Positions 45,008-55,735 of a stretch of DNA of 64,000 nt are shown piece after piece. Below the pieces are notes generated by a model. That model saw nothing but the letters and a program-made list of their open reading frames with translations. It did no database searches and was not told the DNA's origin. Source of the stretch: Bacillota bacterium (GTDB lineage: Bacteria; Bacillota_A; Clostridia; Lachnospirales; Lachnospiraceae); contig JAEZSL010000297.1 of assembly GCA_023443925.1 (NCBI GenBank), positions 1 through 64,000 of the forward strand. Reading direction: 5' to 3'. The position numbers and the translations under genes are program-made. Position 1 is the first letter of the stretch. Each line of letters begins with the position of its first letter.

Positions 45008-45478
45008 ATGTTTAGACCACGTATTAATGAATTTCCATCATGCAAAGCGGTAGCATCTGGGTGGAAAGGAGATTTTGGAGGAGTTTTAGATTTTATGGGC
45101 ACGTGGATTACGGGTGACGAAGCAGGTTCGTCTTTTACAAGTCCTGATTTTCTTTGTTTTAATGAACCAATGAGTTTTTTATGGTTAAAGTTACTGGCAG
45201 ATGATAAGGTAGACACGAAGGGCTTTGAAATAATGGATTTTGTTGGTGGATTATATGTATCGGCGATAGCAATTGATGAAAATATTGATGATTTAATAAA
45301 AACAATTGATGATTTAAAAAACTGGGTAAATGAGCAAGATAATTTTGATCTGGATTTTCGTCCGGGACGATATCGAATGACACGCCGCTTTACATCAGAT
45401 GATACAGCGGGAGCTCTTGAGAAAGCTTTGGGATATGGTCAGCTTGAAGTATTGATTCCTGTAAAGACAATTAGATAA
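45008..45478 (+). CDS. Stand-alone GyrI-like effector-binding-domain protein
   Basis: The 156-residue product matches the pattern of the small-molecule-binding half of AraC/MerR drug sensors: DFVGGLYVSAIAIDENIDDL, then a helix, RMTRRFTSDDTAGALEKALGYGQLEVLIPVK at the end. No DNA-binding domain is present. It follows an AraC regulator with a similar C-terminal domain, 103 bp away. Stand-alone GyrI-like proteins bind or hydrolyse drugs; which applies here is unknown. AAGGAG precedes the ATG. Confidence 0.72.
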   Translation: MFRPRINEFPSCKAVASGWKGDFGGVLDFMGTWITGDEAGSSFTSPDFLCFNEPMSFLWLKLLADDKVDTKGFEIMDFVGGLYVSAIAIDENIDDLIKTIDDLKNWVNEQDNFDLDFRPGRYRMTRRFTSDDTAGALEKALGYGQLEVLIPVKTIR

Positions 45479-45575
45479 CATAAAAATGCGAAGAATATGT
45501 CATAGTCTTTAATATAGAATTCACTGAATTTCATATTAAAGAAATCTCAAAAATCAGACTGTTGTAAAATATAAG

Positions 45576-45626
45576 TAACCAAGGTGTTTCTCAGGTATAT
45601 TACATGAAAAATACCTTGGTTATTGT
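45576..45626. terminator. Bidirectional terminator between convergent genes
   Basis: TAACCAAGGT (45576-45585) pairs with ACCTTGGTTA (45613-45622), closing a 27-base loop between the GyrI-like gene and the convergent M18 aminopeptidase gene. Confidence 0.65.
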
Positions 45627-45633
45627 TTGTTAC

Positions 45634-47016
45634 CTAAAATGTCAAAGTTAAAAATACTGAGTATCCTTTTTTTGTTTCGTATACATCGGCTTTGCTCACT
45701 ACTTCCCAGGGAGCATGCATATTTAAAACGGCTACGCCGCAATCGATTATTTCCATTCCATAATGAGCTAAGATATAAGCAATGGTACCGCCGCCGCCAA
45801 CATCAACTTTTCCAAGTTCTGCTGTTTGATACGATACTTTATTGTCATCCAGAATCTTTCTTAATTGGGCAATATATTCTGCATTCGCATCATTGGAACC
45901 GAATTTTCCGCCTGAACCGGTGTACTTATTAAAGACCATTCCTTTCGCAAAGAAAGCAGTATTATTTTTTTCAAATGCAGTTGGATAGGTGGGATCAAAG
46001 GCCGCGCTGACATCGGAGGACAGCATTTTTGAATTAGCAAGTGTCCGTCTTAAGGTCAGTTCTGAATAGATACCCAGAGAATTTAACAGTTCGGCAACGG
46101 TATTTTCAAAAAATCTAGAGTGCATTCCTGTTGCCCCAACGCTTCCGATTTCTTCTTTATCGACTAGAAGTGTACAAACGGTTCTCTTTGCATTATTAAG
46201 TTCAAGCATTGCTGCCAAAGAGGTGAAAGCACATACTCTGTCATCATGACCATATGCCATGATCATACTTCGATCAAGCCCAGCTTCTCTTGCTTTGCCT
46301 GCCGGAATAACTTCTAATTCTGCCGAAATAAAATCTTCTTCTTCAATGTTATATGTATCTTTGATTAGTTTCAATATCTGTTTCTTAACGGCGTCTTTTT
46401 CTTCACCCTTTAGTGGTTTATTACCAATAATTATATCTAAGTCTTCGCCTACAATAACTTTATTCGCTTTTTTATCAAGTTGTTCCCCTGCTAAATGTAC
46501 CAGAAGATCAGAAATAAATACAACAGGATCATTTTCATCTTCTCCAATTACGATATCTATAACACTGCCGTCTTTTTTAGCAATAACTCCATGAATGGCC
46601 AGTGGTATTGTTGCCCATTGGTATTTTTTGATTCCTCCATAATAATGTGTATCAAAATAAGCCAGCTCTGAATTTTCATATAAAGGATTTTGCTTAATAT
46701 CAAGCCTTGGAGAATCGATATGTGCTCCTAAAATATTCATTCCTGCTTCCATTGGATTTTCTCCAATTAAGAATAAAACAATTGCTTTATTCATATTTGT
46801 TGCATATACTTTATCTCCGGTTTTTAATGGGGTTTTATTTTTGATTATTTCCTTGAGGTTTATGTAACCAGCCTTTTCCGCTAATTCTGTACTGATTTTC
46901 ACACATTCACGCTCAGTTTTTCCACTATTTAAGTAGTTGAGGTAATCTCTATTGAGATTCTCCAACTGATGCAGTTCCTTTTCATCGTAGTTATTCCAGA
47001 CGTTTTTTCTTTCCAT
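45634..47016 (-). CDS. M18-family aminopeptidase (aspartyl aminopeptidase type)
   Basis: About 460 residues from ATG 47016. The M18 fold is shown by NILGAHIDSPRLDIK (zinc-ligand His99), YYGGIKKYQWATIPLAIHGVI, VDKEEIGSVGATGMHSRFFE (catalytic Glu and ligand), SSDVSAAFDP and CGVAVLNMHAPWEVVSKADVYETKKGY with the last ligand His. The enzyme removes N-terminal residues, often acidic ones, from peptides in the cytoplasm. The longest frame begins 11 codons earlier without better support. It lies on the same strand behind the PTS/aminotransferase genes but over 400 bp away, so it may be a separate unit. Confidence 0.92.
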   Translation of the reverse strand: MERKNVWNNYDEKELHQLENLNRDYLNYLNSGKTERECVKISTELAEKAGYINLKEIIKNKTPLKTGDKVYATNMNKAIVLFLIGENPMEAGMNILGAHIDSPRLDIKQNPLYENSELAYFDTHYYGGIKKYQWATIPLAIHGVIAKKDGSVIDIVIGEDENDPVVFISDLLVHLAGEQLDKKANKVIVGEDLDIIIGNKPLKGEEKDAVKKQILKLIKDTYNIEEEDFISAELEVIPAGKAREAGLDRSMIMAYGHDDRVCAFTSLAAMLELNNAKRTVCTLLVDKEEIGSVGATGMHSRFFENTVAELLNSLGIYSELTLRRTLANSKMLSSDVSAAFDPTYPTAFEKNNTAFFAKGMVFNKYTGSGGKFGSNDANAEYIAQLRKILDDNKVSYQTAELGKVDVGGGGTIAYILAHYGMEIIDCGVAVLNMHAPWEVVSKADVYETKKGYSVFLTLTF

Positions 47017-47084
47017 AGTCTTTTGCCTTCTTTCTTTTGTTTTATACAATAAATTATAACATAATATTCCCGGAAAGTAGTATA

Positions 47085-47159
47085 ACCAGATAATAAATAA
47101 TGTCGAAAAATTAAAAAACTGATATTAAACCTACACCAGATAATAAATAATGTCGAAAA
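47085..47159. repeat. 25-bp direct repeat, two copies
   Basis: ACCAGATAATAAATAATGTCGAAAA would exceed quoting length in full, but its first 20 bases ACCAGATAATAAATAATGTC occur at 47085 and again at 47135, both copies running 25 bp identically (47085-47109 and 47135-47159). They are 50 bp apart in the region upstream of the M18 gene. Confidence 0.9.
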
Positions 47160-47307
47160 GTTTGTAAAACTTAGAATAATGTGGAGCCAGTTGTACATGT
47201 TATCATAGTTGGATTGTTAAGACACCATTTTTATAAATTATAATGAACTGGATATTTACAGTGCATATTTTTCTAAAAAGTATGTTATACAGTTTCGGAA
47301 AAATTTG

Positions 47308-47381
47308 AAGGGGCTACTGCAAAATAATAGAATATTACCTGGGAGGGAATGAGAATTCCATGCCTTATGCAATAACCCCTT
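47308..47381. repeat. Palindromic intergenic element, terminator-like (copy 1)
   Basis: AAGGGGCTACTGCAAAATAA at 47308 pairs imperfectly with the stretch TTATGCAATAACCCCTT ending at 47381. The arm sequence resembles that of the element at 49237-49345, read on the other strand (AAGGGGCTGCTGCAAAAT). It lies between the IIA gene end and the M18 promoter region. The rest of 47017-47481 has only the 25-bp repeats. Confidence 0.6.
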
Positions 47382-47481
47382 AAAAATATTAAATATACCT
47401 CTGTTGAATATTGATTAAGCTTATAATTATTTGAATTTAGAAAATAAAAAGCAAAGATATAAAGGTTTTATCAGATTTAAA

Positions 47482-47955
47482 TTATTTTTTATATTTTATT
47501 ACTGCATTACAATCCTCAAGATTCTTCTCTATAATACTAAAATCAACTGTGTTTGTAATAACACAAGGAGTTACAAGGTCATATTTTGCTTTCAGATAAT
47601 TAAGATCTGCTTCAATAATAACGTCACCACGAAGAACTTTATCGCCTGTCTTTTTTAAAATCTTAAAGCCATGGCCATTTTCCTGTACCGTATCAATTCC
47701 GATATGGACAAGGATTTCGGCACCATCAACAGAGGTTACGGCATATGCGTGTCCTGTTTCAAAAATCATGGAAATCACTCCGTCACAGGGGGATACGAAT
47801 TTGGAATCTGCGGGTATTACTGCAAAACCATCGCCTAACATTTTCGTAGAAAAGGTTTCATCTGGTACATCTTCAATTTTAATGATGTTTCCCTTAACCG
47901 GTGAACCAATAACTCCGGTTTCTTTTGGTGTAATCTTTTTAAAGAAATTCAACAT
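47482..47955 (-). CDS. PTS glucose-family IIA domain protein
   Basis: The 157-residue product is a free EIIA of the glucose/sucrose/beta-glucoside class: VIGSPVKGNIIKIEDVPDETFSTKMLGDGFAVIP, FETGHAYAVTS with His69, and GAEILVHIGIDTV with His84 as the phosphorylation site. It passes phosphate from HPr to the IIBC protein encoded at 49363-50727, which lacks its own IIA domain. The stop of the aminotransferase gene lies five bases before its start with AAGGAGG inside that gene, so they are co-transcribed. Confidence 0.93.
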   Translation of the reverse strand: MLNFFKKITPKETGVIGSPVKGNIIKIEDVPDETFSTKMLGDGFAVIPADSKFVSPCDGVISMIFETGHAYAVTSVDGAEILVHIGIDTVQENGHGFKILKKTGDKVLRGDVIIEADLNYLKAKYDLVTPCVITNTVDFSIIEKNLEDCNAVIKYKK

Positions 47956-47960
47956 TTAGA

Positions 47961-49178
47961 TTAGTCCTCCTTTAATTCCAGTCCTTGATATTTTATCAGT
48001 GCTTCTTTGATTTTTTCAAGTGCATCTATGACACGTTTATTGTCTTTATAAACTCCAAGAATAATCCTCAGGTGTCCCGCGCCTCCCTGTCCGTAATTAA
48101 TACCGTCATTGACAGATACTTTTGCTTCTTTGACTAAATATGAAACGATATCTGAGGAGTCTCCGATTTTAGATACATTCAGCCAGCACATAAAGCCGGA
48201 TTCTGGCATGAGCATGGTTACATTGGGGATGGAATTAAGGATTTGGTAAGCTTTTTTTCTCCTATAATCGAAGGCTGTTGCGAACTCATCCATAAATTCC
48301 GGAGCTTTTAAAGCTTCCATAACGGCTATTTGGGATATTGTATTTGTGGCACCTAGTATGGATACTGCATTTGCAAAAAAGCTATCCATAATTATATCAC
48401 TGCAGACCAAATAAGCAATCCTATAACCGCTCAGACCCATTCCTTTTGAGAAAGAAAAAACGGTAATTGTCCGTTCAAACATGCCGGGCAGTGCAGCCGG
48501 GGTTATCAGTTCATTATCATAGCAGAAATCTTCGAAAGCCTGATCACAGACCAGGATTAAATCATTTTTTATAATAAATGCCGCCAGAGATTCAAGGGAT
48601 TTTTTATTAAATACAGTAGTTGTAGGATTATTGGGATGTGTTAATACAACCATTTTTGTTTTTGGAGTAAGAACTTTTTCAAATTCTTCTATTTTTATCT
48701 GAAAACCGTCTTCTTCCCTTAGTTCAACCGGAACTACCAGACCTCCGCAAATACGAACATTTAAAGCGTTGTTGGGATAACTGGGCGTGGGGATGATAAT
48801 TTCGTCTCCGTTTTCAATAAAAGGTATCATGGAGAAAAACAAGCCGGCATCTGATCCCGGTGTAATAAGGATGTTGCGTTCCGGATCTACCGCAAGACCA
48901 TTTTTGGTTTTTAATTTTTGGGCAATTAGTTTTTTTAAGTCCGGATTCCCAATCGGTGCGGTGTAATGTGGGGCAGTGGCATTATTTACTGCATTTATAG
49001 TTGCACATTTAATGTGCTCCGGAAGAGAAAAGTCTGGCATAAACGGATCCGCCCAACCCATAAGGGTGATACCCAGGCTTTCCAGTTCCTGATAAGAACT
49101 TCCCACATCAGCTTTTTCAACGGCAGAAAACAATCCTCCTTCCGCTTTTTTAAAGGCTTCTATCATTTTAGATTTCAT
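47961..49178 (-). CDS. PLP-dependent class I/II aminotransferase
   Basis: The 405-residue protein is a fold-type I aminotransferase: GNPDLKKLIAQKL, THPNNPTT, LILVCDQAFEDF (Asp for the pyridine nitrogen), SFSKGMGLSGYRI with Lys245 for the Schiff base, and HLRIILG carrying the carboxylate-binding Arg. The specificity (aminotransferase or beta-lyase) cannot be read from sequence. It sits between the PTS IIBC and IIA genes, an unusual place that suggests it acts on the amine or amino acid part of the imported glycoside. GGAG precedes ATG. Confidence 0.88.
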   Translation of the reverse strand: MKSKMIEAFKKAEGGLFSAVEKADVGSSYQELESLGITLMGWADPFMPDFSLPEHIKCATINAVNNATAPHYTAPIGNPDLKKLIAQKLKTKNGLAVDPERNILITPGSDAGLFFSMIPFIENGDEIIIPTPSYPNNALNVRICGGLVVPVELREEDGFQIKIEEFEKVLTPKTKMVVLTHPNNPTTTVFNKKSLESLAAFIIKNDLILVCDQAFEDFCYDNELITPAALPGMFERTITVFSFSKGMGLSGYRIAYLVCSDIIMDSFFANAVSILGATNTISQIAVMEALKAPEFMDEFATAFDYRRKKAYQILNSIPNVTMLMPESGFMCWLNVSKIGDSSDIVSYLVKEAKVSVNDGINYGQGGAGHLRIILGVYKDNKRVIDALEKIKEALIKYQGLELKED

Positions 49179-49236
49179 AGTTTGTCTCCAATCTCTTTAC
49201 TAGAGTACGGGTATAATCAGTTTAATAAAAATATGG

Positions 49237-49345
49237 AAAGAGGCTGATGCAAAAGGTAAATTTACCGGACTCTGGTTGAGAATAAAGTTTTATAACTCAT
49301 ATTCTCTCCAGAGCAGGATACATTTTATTTTGCAGCAGCCCCTTT
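49237..49345. repeat. Palindromic intergenic element, terminator-like (copy 2)
   Basis: Outer arms AAAGAGGCTGATGCAAAA (from 49237) and TTTTGCAGCAGCCCCTTT (ending 49345) pair with two mismatches. Inside, CTCTGGTTGAGAATA pairs with TATTCTCTCCAGAG. It separates the IIBC gene from the aminotransferase gene and could attenuate transcription between them. Confidence 0.75.
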
Positions 49346-49362
49346 ATTATATCACAATATGT

Positions 49363-50727
49363 TTAAGCTGTTTCATCAAATCCTAAAATACAGGTTACGA
49401 TAGCCGCTACGATAAATGCGATTGCAAAACCACCCATAACCAACCAGACATTACTGGGGTTATCACCGATAAACATAGCGAAATTTACAAAAGAAGGGCC
49501 ACCCATGGCAAAGGCTTTTAATGCAAAGAAAGAAGCAAATCCACCGCCGCAGGCACCACCGATGGCAGCAGCCAGGAAAGGTTTCTTTAGTTTAAAGTTT
49601 ACACCATAAATAGCTGGCTCTGTAACCCCGGTCATACAGGAGATGGTAGCCGCACCTGCAATTGTCTTCGTCTTTGAATTTTTTGTTTTCAGCCATACTC
49701 CAAAACAAGCACCTGCTTGTGCCATGTTAGCGGAACCACTGGCAGGAGAGATGTAATTAAATCCCTGTGTTGTGATACCCTGGACTAACACTGGAACCAT
49801 ACCGTGGTGAATACCAAAAACAACCATAAGGGAATAGATACCACCGTAAATAAGTCCGGCAAAAACACCACCATGTTCAAACATTACAGTTACACCACTG
49901 GCAAGAAGATTGCCTACGAATGTAGTAACCGGTCCAATGGTTAATAAGGCGATTGGTGTGGCAATTAACATAGTCAGAGCAGGAACCACAATTATTTTCA
50001 GAACGCTTGGAATTACCTTATTCAATAATTTTTCCACATAGGACGCAAACCAAATAGTGAAAACAATTGGCAGCACCGAAGAAGTGTAGTTAGTTACTGT
50101 AAAAGGAATGGACAAAAATGAAAAAGAAGTTGTCCCATCCGCAATCAATGCCGCCCAGTTTGGTGCAAGCATAGCGGCACAGATGGTCAGTGCCACACCC
50201 TGATTCATTTTAAATTGTTTTGCTGCAGACATGGCCAGTAAAAATGGCAGGAAAGTAAATACACCATTTGCTATCGTATTGATTACAATAAAAGTGTTGC
50301 CTGTATTGGATAAGCCAAATAAAACTGCTATCGTAAGGATTGCCTTAACCAAACCGGCTCCGGCCAGTGCAGGTACAATGGGATTGAATATACCGGCTAC
50401 TGTTTCAAAAAAAGCAGTGAATATATTGCGTTTACCTGTGGGTTTTTGGCTGCTTTCTTCATCGTTAAGCTCCTGTTTATCGATGCCGGTATACTCAACA
50501 AAGGCTTTATAAACAGTTGCAACTTGAGGACCGATGACAATCTGAGTTTGTTCCCCTTTATTAACTACCCCTAAAACCTCGTCGATTGCTTTTAATTTTT
50601 CTTCGTTAACCTTTGACTTATCTTTTAAAGTCAAACGGAGTCTGGTCATACAGTGTGTTGCACTGCTTAGATTCTCTTTTCCGCCAATACACTCCAATAT
50701 TTCTGCTATCAATTGTGTTTTCTCCAT
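49363..50727 (-). CDS. PTS transporter IIBC, glucose/beta-glucoside superfamily
   Basis: The 454-residue product begins with an EIIB domain whose phosphocysteine is Cys26 (SSATHCMTRLRLTLKD), followed from about 105 by an EIIC domain with about ten membrane segments (NPIVPALAGAGLVKA, GIHHGMVPVLVQGI, TGVTEPAIYGVNFKLKKPF). It lacks a IIA domain, supplied by the gene at 47482. The sugar is phosphorylated on entry, matching the divergent GH1 6-phospho-glycosidase. It lies 16 bp after ridA on the same strand. Confidence 0.93.
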   Translation of the reverse strand: MEKTQLIAEILECIGGKENLSSATHCMTRLRLTLKDKSKVNEEKLKAIDEVLGVVNKGEQTQIVIGPQVATVYKAFVEYTGIDKQELNDEESSQKPTGKRNIFTAFFETVAGIFNPIVPALAGAGLVKAILTIAVLFGLSNTGNTFIVINTIANGVFTFLPFLLAMSAAKQFKMNQGVALTICAAMLAPNWAALIADGTTSFSFLSIPFTVTNYTSSVLPIVFTIWFASYVEKLLNKVIPSVLKIIVVPALTMLIATPIALLTIGPVTTFVGNLLASGVTVMFEHGGVFAGLIYGGIYSLMVVFGIHHGMVPVLVQGITTQGFNYISPASGSANMAQAGACFGVWLKTKNSKTKTIAGAATISCMTGVTEPAIYGVNFKLKKPFLAAAIGGACGGGFASFFALKAFAMGGPSFVNFAMFIGDNPSNVWLVMGGFAIAFIVAAIVTCILGFDETA

Positions 50728-50743
50728 AAATATCCCCTTCCTT

Positions 50744-51118
50744 CTATTTGTGTGCTGTTATTTCAACTTCACACAAAACTCCTTTTGGTATTTCACGTAC
50801 AGCCACACAGGACCTGGCTGGCTTACTGGTAAAGTATTCACCATATATCGTATTAAATGCAGTGAAATCTTTCATATCAGCCAGGTAACAGGTTGTCTTG
50901 ACAACATTGCTAAAGTTCATGTTGTTAGCTTCCAAAATGGCAGATACATTTTTCATAACTTGTAATGCCTGTTCTTCAATGGTGGAACCGGAAACTTCAC
51001 CGGTATCCGGGTTTACGGGTATTTGTCCGGAAGCAAATAAAAAATCTCCAACTTTTATTGCTTGTGAATATGGGCCGATTGCTGCCGGAGCTTTTGTGGT
51101 GCTGATTACTTCATTCAT
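50744..51118 (-). CDS. ridA: RidA/YjgF-family enamine/imine deaminase
   Basis: The 124-residue protein has the full RidA signature: APAAIGPYSQAIKVGDFLFASGQIPV, NMNFSNVVKTTCYLADM, and ARSCVAVREIPKGVLCEVEITA with the substrate Arg102. RidA hydrolyses reactive enamines such as 2-aminoacrylate formed by PLP enzymes. It is the first gene of the minus-strand PTS set, which also contains a PLP aminotransferase, so it may clear imines made in this pathway. The pairing with a YheO/DauR-type regulator nearby is typical of RidA/D-amino acid loci. Confidence 0.93.
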   Translation of the reverse strand: MNEVISTTKAPAAIGPYSQAIKVGDFLFASGQIPVNPDTGEVSGSTIEEQALQVMKNVSAILEANNMNFSNVVKTTCYLADMKDFTAFNTIYGEYFTSKPARSCVAVREIPKGVLCEVEITAHK

Positions 51119-51240
51119 ATTATGTACTACCTCTTAATGTAAGTTTCCTTACATTGCTGCCACAGATAAATTTTGTTTGAAAGCACTATATGCGGCATCC
51201 TTTCTCTTTCATAGTAATTTCTTAATTAACTTCCAAACAT

Positions 51241-51258
51241 ATAATAAAATATATTTCA
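51241..51258 (-). promoter_or_regulatory. 18-bp operator candidate of the ridA/PTS promoter
   Basis: ATAATAAAATATATTTCA, identical to 51403-51420. Read on the minus strand it lies just downstream of a likely promoter, TTGACT-17-TATTAT (complement of about 51265-51298). The position suits a repressor, probably the YheO-type protein encoded at 53111. Confidence 0.7.
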
Positions 51259-51357
51259 ATAAAAACATAATATAACTATATTTTATTTTAGTCAATAGTA
51301 TTTATTTAATTTTTGTAAATATTCTAAAATTATGGCAAAAATATTGAAATAAAAGCA

Positions 51358-52899
<1,542 letters not shown>

Positions 52900-53044
52900 G
52901 AGAGTGAAAATACGTTTAGATCTGCAGAGTGAAAATATGGTTTATAGCGGCAGTATAACATATAACAAAAATAAGCTTTCATCCGTCCCTGAATATAATC
53001 AGAAGACTATGGATCAGACGAAATATAATCGAATTAATATAAAA

Positions 53045-53085
53045 AAACCTCCCGGCAGTCCGATAAACTGCCGGGAGGTTTTTGG
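53045..53085. terminator. Bidirectional terminator between GH1 and the YheO-type gene
   Basis: A perfect 15-bp GC-rich stem (AAACCTCCCGGCAGT at 53045-53059 and its complement at 53067-53081) is flanked by A and T runs, serving both convergent genes. Confidence 0.93.
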
Positions 53086-53110
53086 TATGGGTTAATTAGG
53101 ATAAGCATGT

Positions 53111-53779
53111 TTAATCACCCGAATTTTTATTACGAAGATGCATATATACCGTGTTTTTGGAGATATTCAATAAATCTGCTATTTTAATTACAGAATCTTT
53201 AATGTTAAAAATTCCATAATTATCAAGTGTACATACAATTGTTTTGTTCTTATTGGCAGTTGTTATGCTCTGGTCAGCATATACCTGCTGTTTCACTTTT
53301 TCCAGCGTATCTTTTATGATTTCGTCAGAGTTCTCAGCAAAGTTTTCTTTAATGGTATAATGGAAAGTTTCCGACGCATTCGGTGTTAAACTGCTTAAAA
53401 AATCAAACATAGTTGTATTCATATAGAAATTCATACACAGAAGACCAATGATTCGTCCATTCTCGCCCCTTAGTGCAATTGTTGAGGATTTCAGCGGTTC
53501 CCCTTTTTTATTTTTACTGAAATATGTGGTATAATCATTTTGTCCTTTTGATATTTCTTTTAACATGCTTAATGCCAGATCGGTAATTGGCGCACCTTCC
53601 TGTCTGCCGGTGTGATGGCCATTTATAATACAGATAACGGAATTTTCTAAATTCTCCAGGCTATGCAGTACCAATTCATATCCTTGACCCAAATAATCCG
53701 CCAATCCTTCCAGGACAGTTTTATAAGAATTCAATATTAATCTGTCAATATCACTTAAAATTAATTCTTGCTTATTCAT
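53111..53779 (-). CDS. YheO/DauR-type transcriptional regulator (PAS-like + HTH_22)
   Basis: About 222 residues. The N-terminal YheO-like PAS domain is shown by GLADYLGQGYELVLHSLENLENSVICIINGHHTGRQEGAPITDLAL, and the C-terminal helix-turn-helix by YGIFNIKDSVIKIADLLNISKNTVYMHLRNK. Relatives repress D-amino acid and RidA-linked genes. GGGGGA before the paired ATGs at 53782/53779 suggests this start rather than 53815. It is convergent with GH1 and is the natural candidate for the 18-bp elements in the ridA/GH1 promoter region. Confidence 0.88.
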   Translation of the reverse strand: MNKQELILSDIDRLILNSYKTVLEGLADYLGQGYELVLHSLENLENSVICIINGHHTGRQEGAPITDLALSMLKEISKGQNDYTTYFSKNKKGEPLKSSTIALRGENGRIIGLLCMNFYMNTTMFDFLSSLTPNASETFHYTIKENFAENSDEIIKDTLEKVKQQVYADQSITTANKNKTIVCTLDNYGIFNIKDSVIKIADLLNISKNTVYMHLRNKNSGD

Positions 53780-53999
53780 CATTTCCCCCATTTCATTTAA
53801 TGAAAAATATTTCATTTATAAATATATTAACTAAAAGAACTGCAACTTGTCAATTTATTTTTTAGAGTGATCAATTGATCTATTTCTTAGAATCACCAGG
53901 TGATTTAAAGTAATGGCACAGTGCTTATTAAGATGGAATAAGGTGTTCGGAATAATACTTACACTGGCAGAACGATTTATTGGAACTTAAAACCTCTGT

Positions 54000-54053
54000 A
54001 AAACAAAAGGAACCTGCAAAACAAAAGGAACCTGCAAAACAAAAGGAACCTGA
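54000..54053. repeat. Three tandem copies of an 18-bp unit
   Basis: The unit AAAACAAAAGGAACCTGC occurs three times in a row, the last with one change. In a plus frame it codes KQKEPA repeats (QNDLLELKTSV, KQKEPAKQKEPAKQKEPEK, then RVIVPYMSKKFVKF to a stop at 54125), upstream of which a stop occurs, so it may be the end of a lost gene. The rest of 53780-54190 has no gene. Confidence 0.85.
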
Positions 54054-54190
54054 AAAACGAGTGATTGTGCCATATATGTCGAAAAAGTTCGTAAAGTTTC
54101 GAGCATTTGGTTGTGCATTAATTTGATTTAAGCTTAACCTTTGCTTGGTTAAATACATACATTATTAGTATAATACAAAGGGAGCAGCAC

Positions 54191-55585
54191 ATGAGGTATG
54201 ATCTATCAAACAATAACTTGCGTAATTTAATTATAGGTGCCGAACAAAAAGTTCCCTTGTCAGACGGTAAGGATGCAGTTGCCATCAATTTTGATAATGC
54301 CGCCACCACTCCGGTTCTATATTCGGTTCTTAAGGAGATAAACCAATTTGCACCATGGTATTCCTCCGTCCACAGAGGAGCAGGTTATAAATCAAAGGTA
54401 TCGTCAGATATTTATGAACAAGGAAGAGATGTCGTCCAAAGCTTTGTTAATTCCGATAAAGAGAGAGATATCGTCATATTTACAAAAAACACGACCGAAT
54501 CCATCAATATGCTTTCCTACATCTTAAGCCAGCAAAAATTTCATCAGAAAGTAATTCTTTCTACATTTATGGAACATGCGGCCAATGATCTTCCATGGAG
54601 AAACAAGTTTAAGGTTGATTATGTAGAAATTGACAGACATGGTAGATTATCCCTGGAGGATTTGGAAAATAAACTGATAAGGTACAGAGGTAGTGTCAAA
54701 TTGGTTAGCGTCACTGGGGCTTCAAATGTAACGGGTTATTTAAATCCAATACACAAAATAGCCGCTCTTGCACATAAATACGATGCCAAGATATTCGTGG
54801 ATGGTGCTCAGCTGGTACCCCATACCTCGATTGATATGAAGGGTTTTGACACTGTAGAGCATATTGATTATCTTGCTTTTTCCTCTCATAAGATGTACGC
54901 CCCCTTTGGTTCCGGTGTCCTGATCGGACCCAAAAACGATTTTATGGAGACCAATCCATTTATTCAGGGAGGCGGTGCCATAAGGCTTGTGACACCAAGG
55001 CGTGTCGAATGGGAAGAGCCTGCGGACAAGGAGGAAGCGGGAACGCCAAACCTCATGGGTGTAGTTGCTTTGACAGCAGCAATAAAAACCCTTCAAACAG
55101 TGGGGATGGATAATATTCATAAGGTTGAAAAGGTATTATATGACTATGCCATAAGTGGTATGAAAAGTATACCCGGTATCAAGTTTTACAGCGATCCATT
55201 CAAAGAAGATACAATAAGTGTAATCCCTTTTAATCTTGAAGGAGTTCATCATAGTGTTTTGCCTTTAATACTTTCCGGAGAAGCTGGAATTGCAGTTAGA
55301 AACGGATTTTTCTGCACACATCCATATTGTGAAAGATTGCTGGGTCTTAGTGAGGAAGATATGAATAATAATTTTGAGGAAGAGGATGCGGTATTTCCCG
55401 GCTTGGTAAGGGCTAGTTTTGGTTTTTATAATAATTATAACGAAATTGATAAATTCCTAAGCAGCCTAAGTATAATAGCAGAGAAAAAAGATTACTACAT
55501 CAACAAATATTCAAAAGACCTCTCTTTGAACCAAATTACAAGTGAAGCGTGTCTGCGTACGAATAAATCAAACTTTGGATGCTAG
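54191..55585 (+). CDS. PLP-dependent class V aminotransferase (cysteine desulfurase-like)
   Basis: The 464-residue product is a fold-type I class V enzyme: INFDNAATTPV, FMEHAANDLPWR (His129 stacking on PLP), VSVTGASNVTGYLNPI, IFVDGAQLVPH (Asp204) and AFSSHKMYAPFGSGVLIG with Lys234. A Cys in RNGFFCTHPYC corresponds to the region of the SufS/NifS reactive cysteine, but the C-terminus with NNFEEEDAVFPGLVRASFGFYNNYNEID is like isopenicillin epimerase-type relatives. Substrate uncertain; no Fe-S scaffold gene adjoins. GGGAG precedes the ATG. Confidence 0.85.
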   Translation: MRYDLSNNNLRNLIIGAEQKVPLSDGKDAVAINFDNAATTPVLYSVLKEINQFAPWYSSVHRGAGYKSKVSSDIYEQGRDVVQSFVNSDKERDIVIFTKNTTESINMLSYILSQQKFHQKVILSTFMEHAANDLPWRNKFKVDYVEIDRHGRLSLEDLENKLIRYRGSVKLVSVTGASNVTGYLNPIHKIAALAHKYDAKIFVDGAQLVPHTSIDMKGFDTVEHIDYLAFSSHKMYAPFGSGVLIGPKNDFMETNPFIQGGGAIRLVTPRRVEWEEPADKEEAGTPNLMGVVALTAAIKTLQTVGMDNIHKVEKVLYDYAISGMKSIPGIKFYSDPFKEDTISVIPFNLEGVHHSVLPLILSGEAGIAVRNGFFCTHPYCERLLGLSEEDMNNNFEEEDAVFPGLVRASFGFYNNYNEIDKFLSSLSIIAEKKDYYINKYSKDLSLNQITSEACLRTNKSNFGC

Positions 55586-55700
55586 AATGGATTCTATCAA
55601 AGACAACAACGCGGCCAATAGAAATGCATGTAAACCATGGCCAAGATGTCAAGGGGTCACTATATTAGACACTAGAAGTCATACTATATTTTGCTATCGT

Positions 55701-55735
55701 AAGCGAGGTGTAAAGTTAAATTTATCCTCGCTTAC
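55701..55735. other. Hairpin after the class V aminotransferase gene
   Basis: TAAGCGAGG (55701-55709) pairs with CCTCGCTTA (55727-55735). There is no U-run after it, so it may be a processing or weak termination structure. The 55586-55824 gap holds nothing else. Confidence 0.4.

Noticed and set aside
54000..54053. Possible CRISPR or phage att repeat
   Set aside because: Units are directly adjacent without spacers and keep a coding frame; no integrase or tRNA nearby.
53928..54158. Minus-strand ORF with SFCFAG repeats
   Set aside because: It arises from the 18-bp tandem repeat read on the wrong strand; no ribosome binding site or family.
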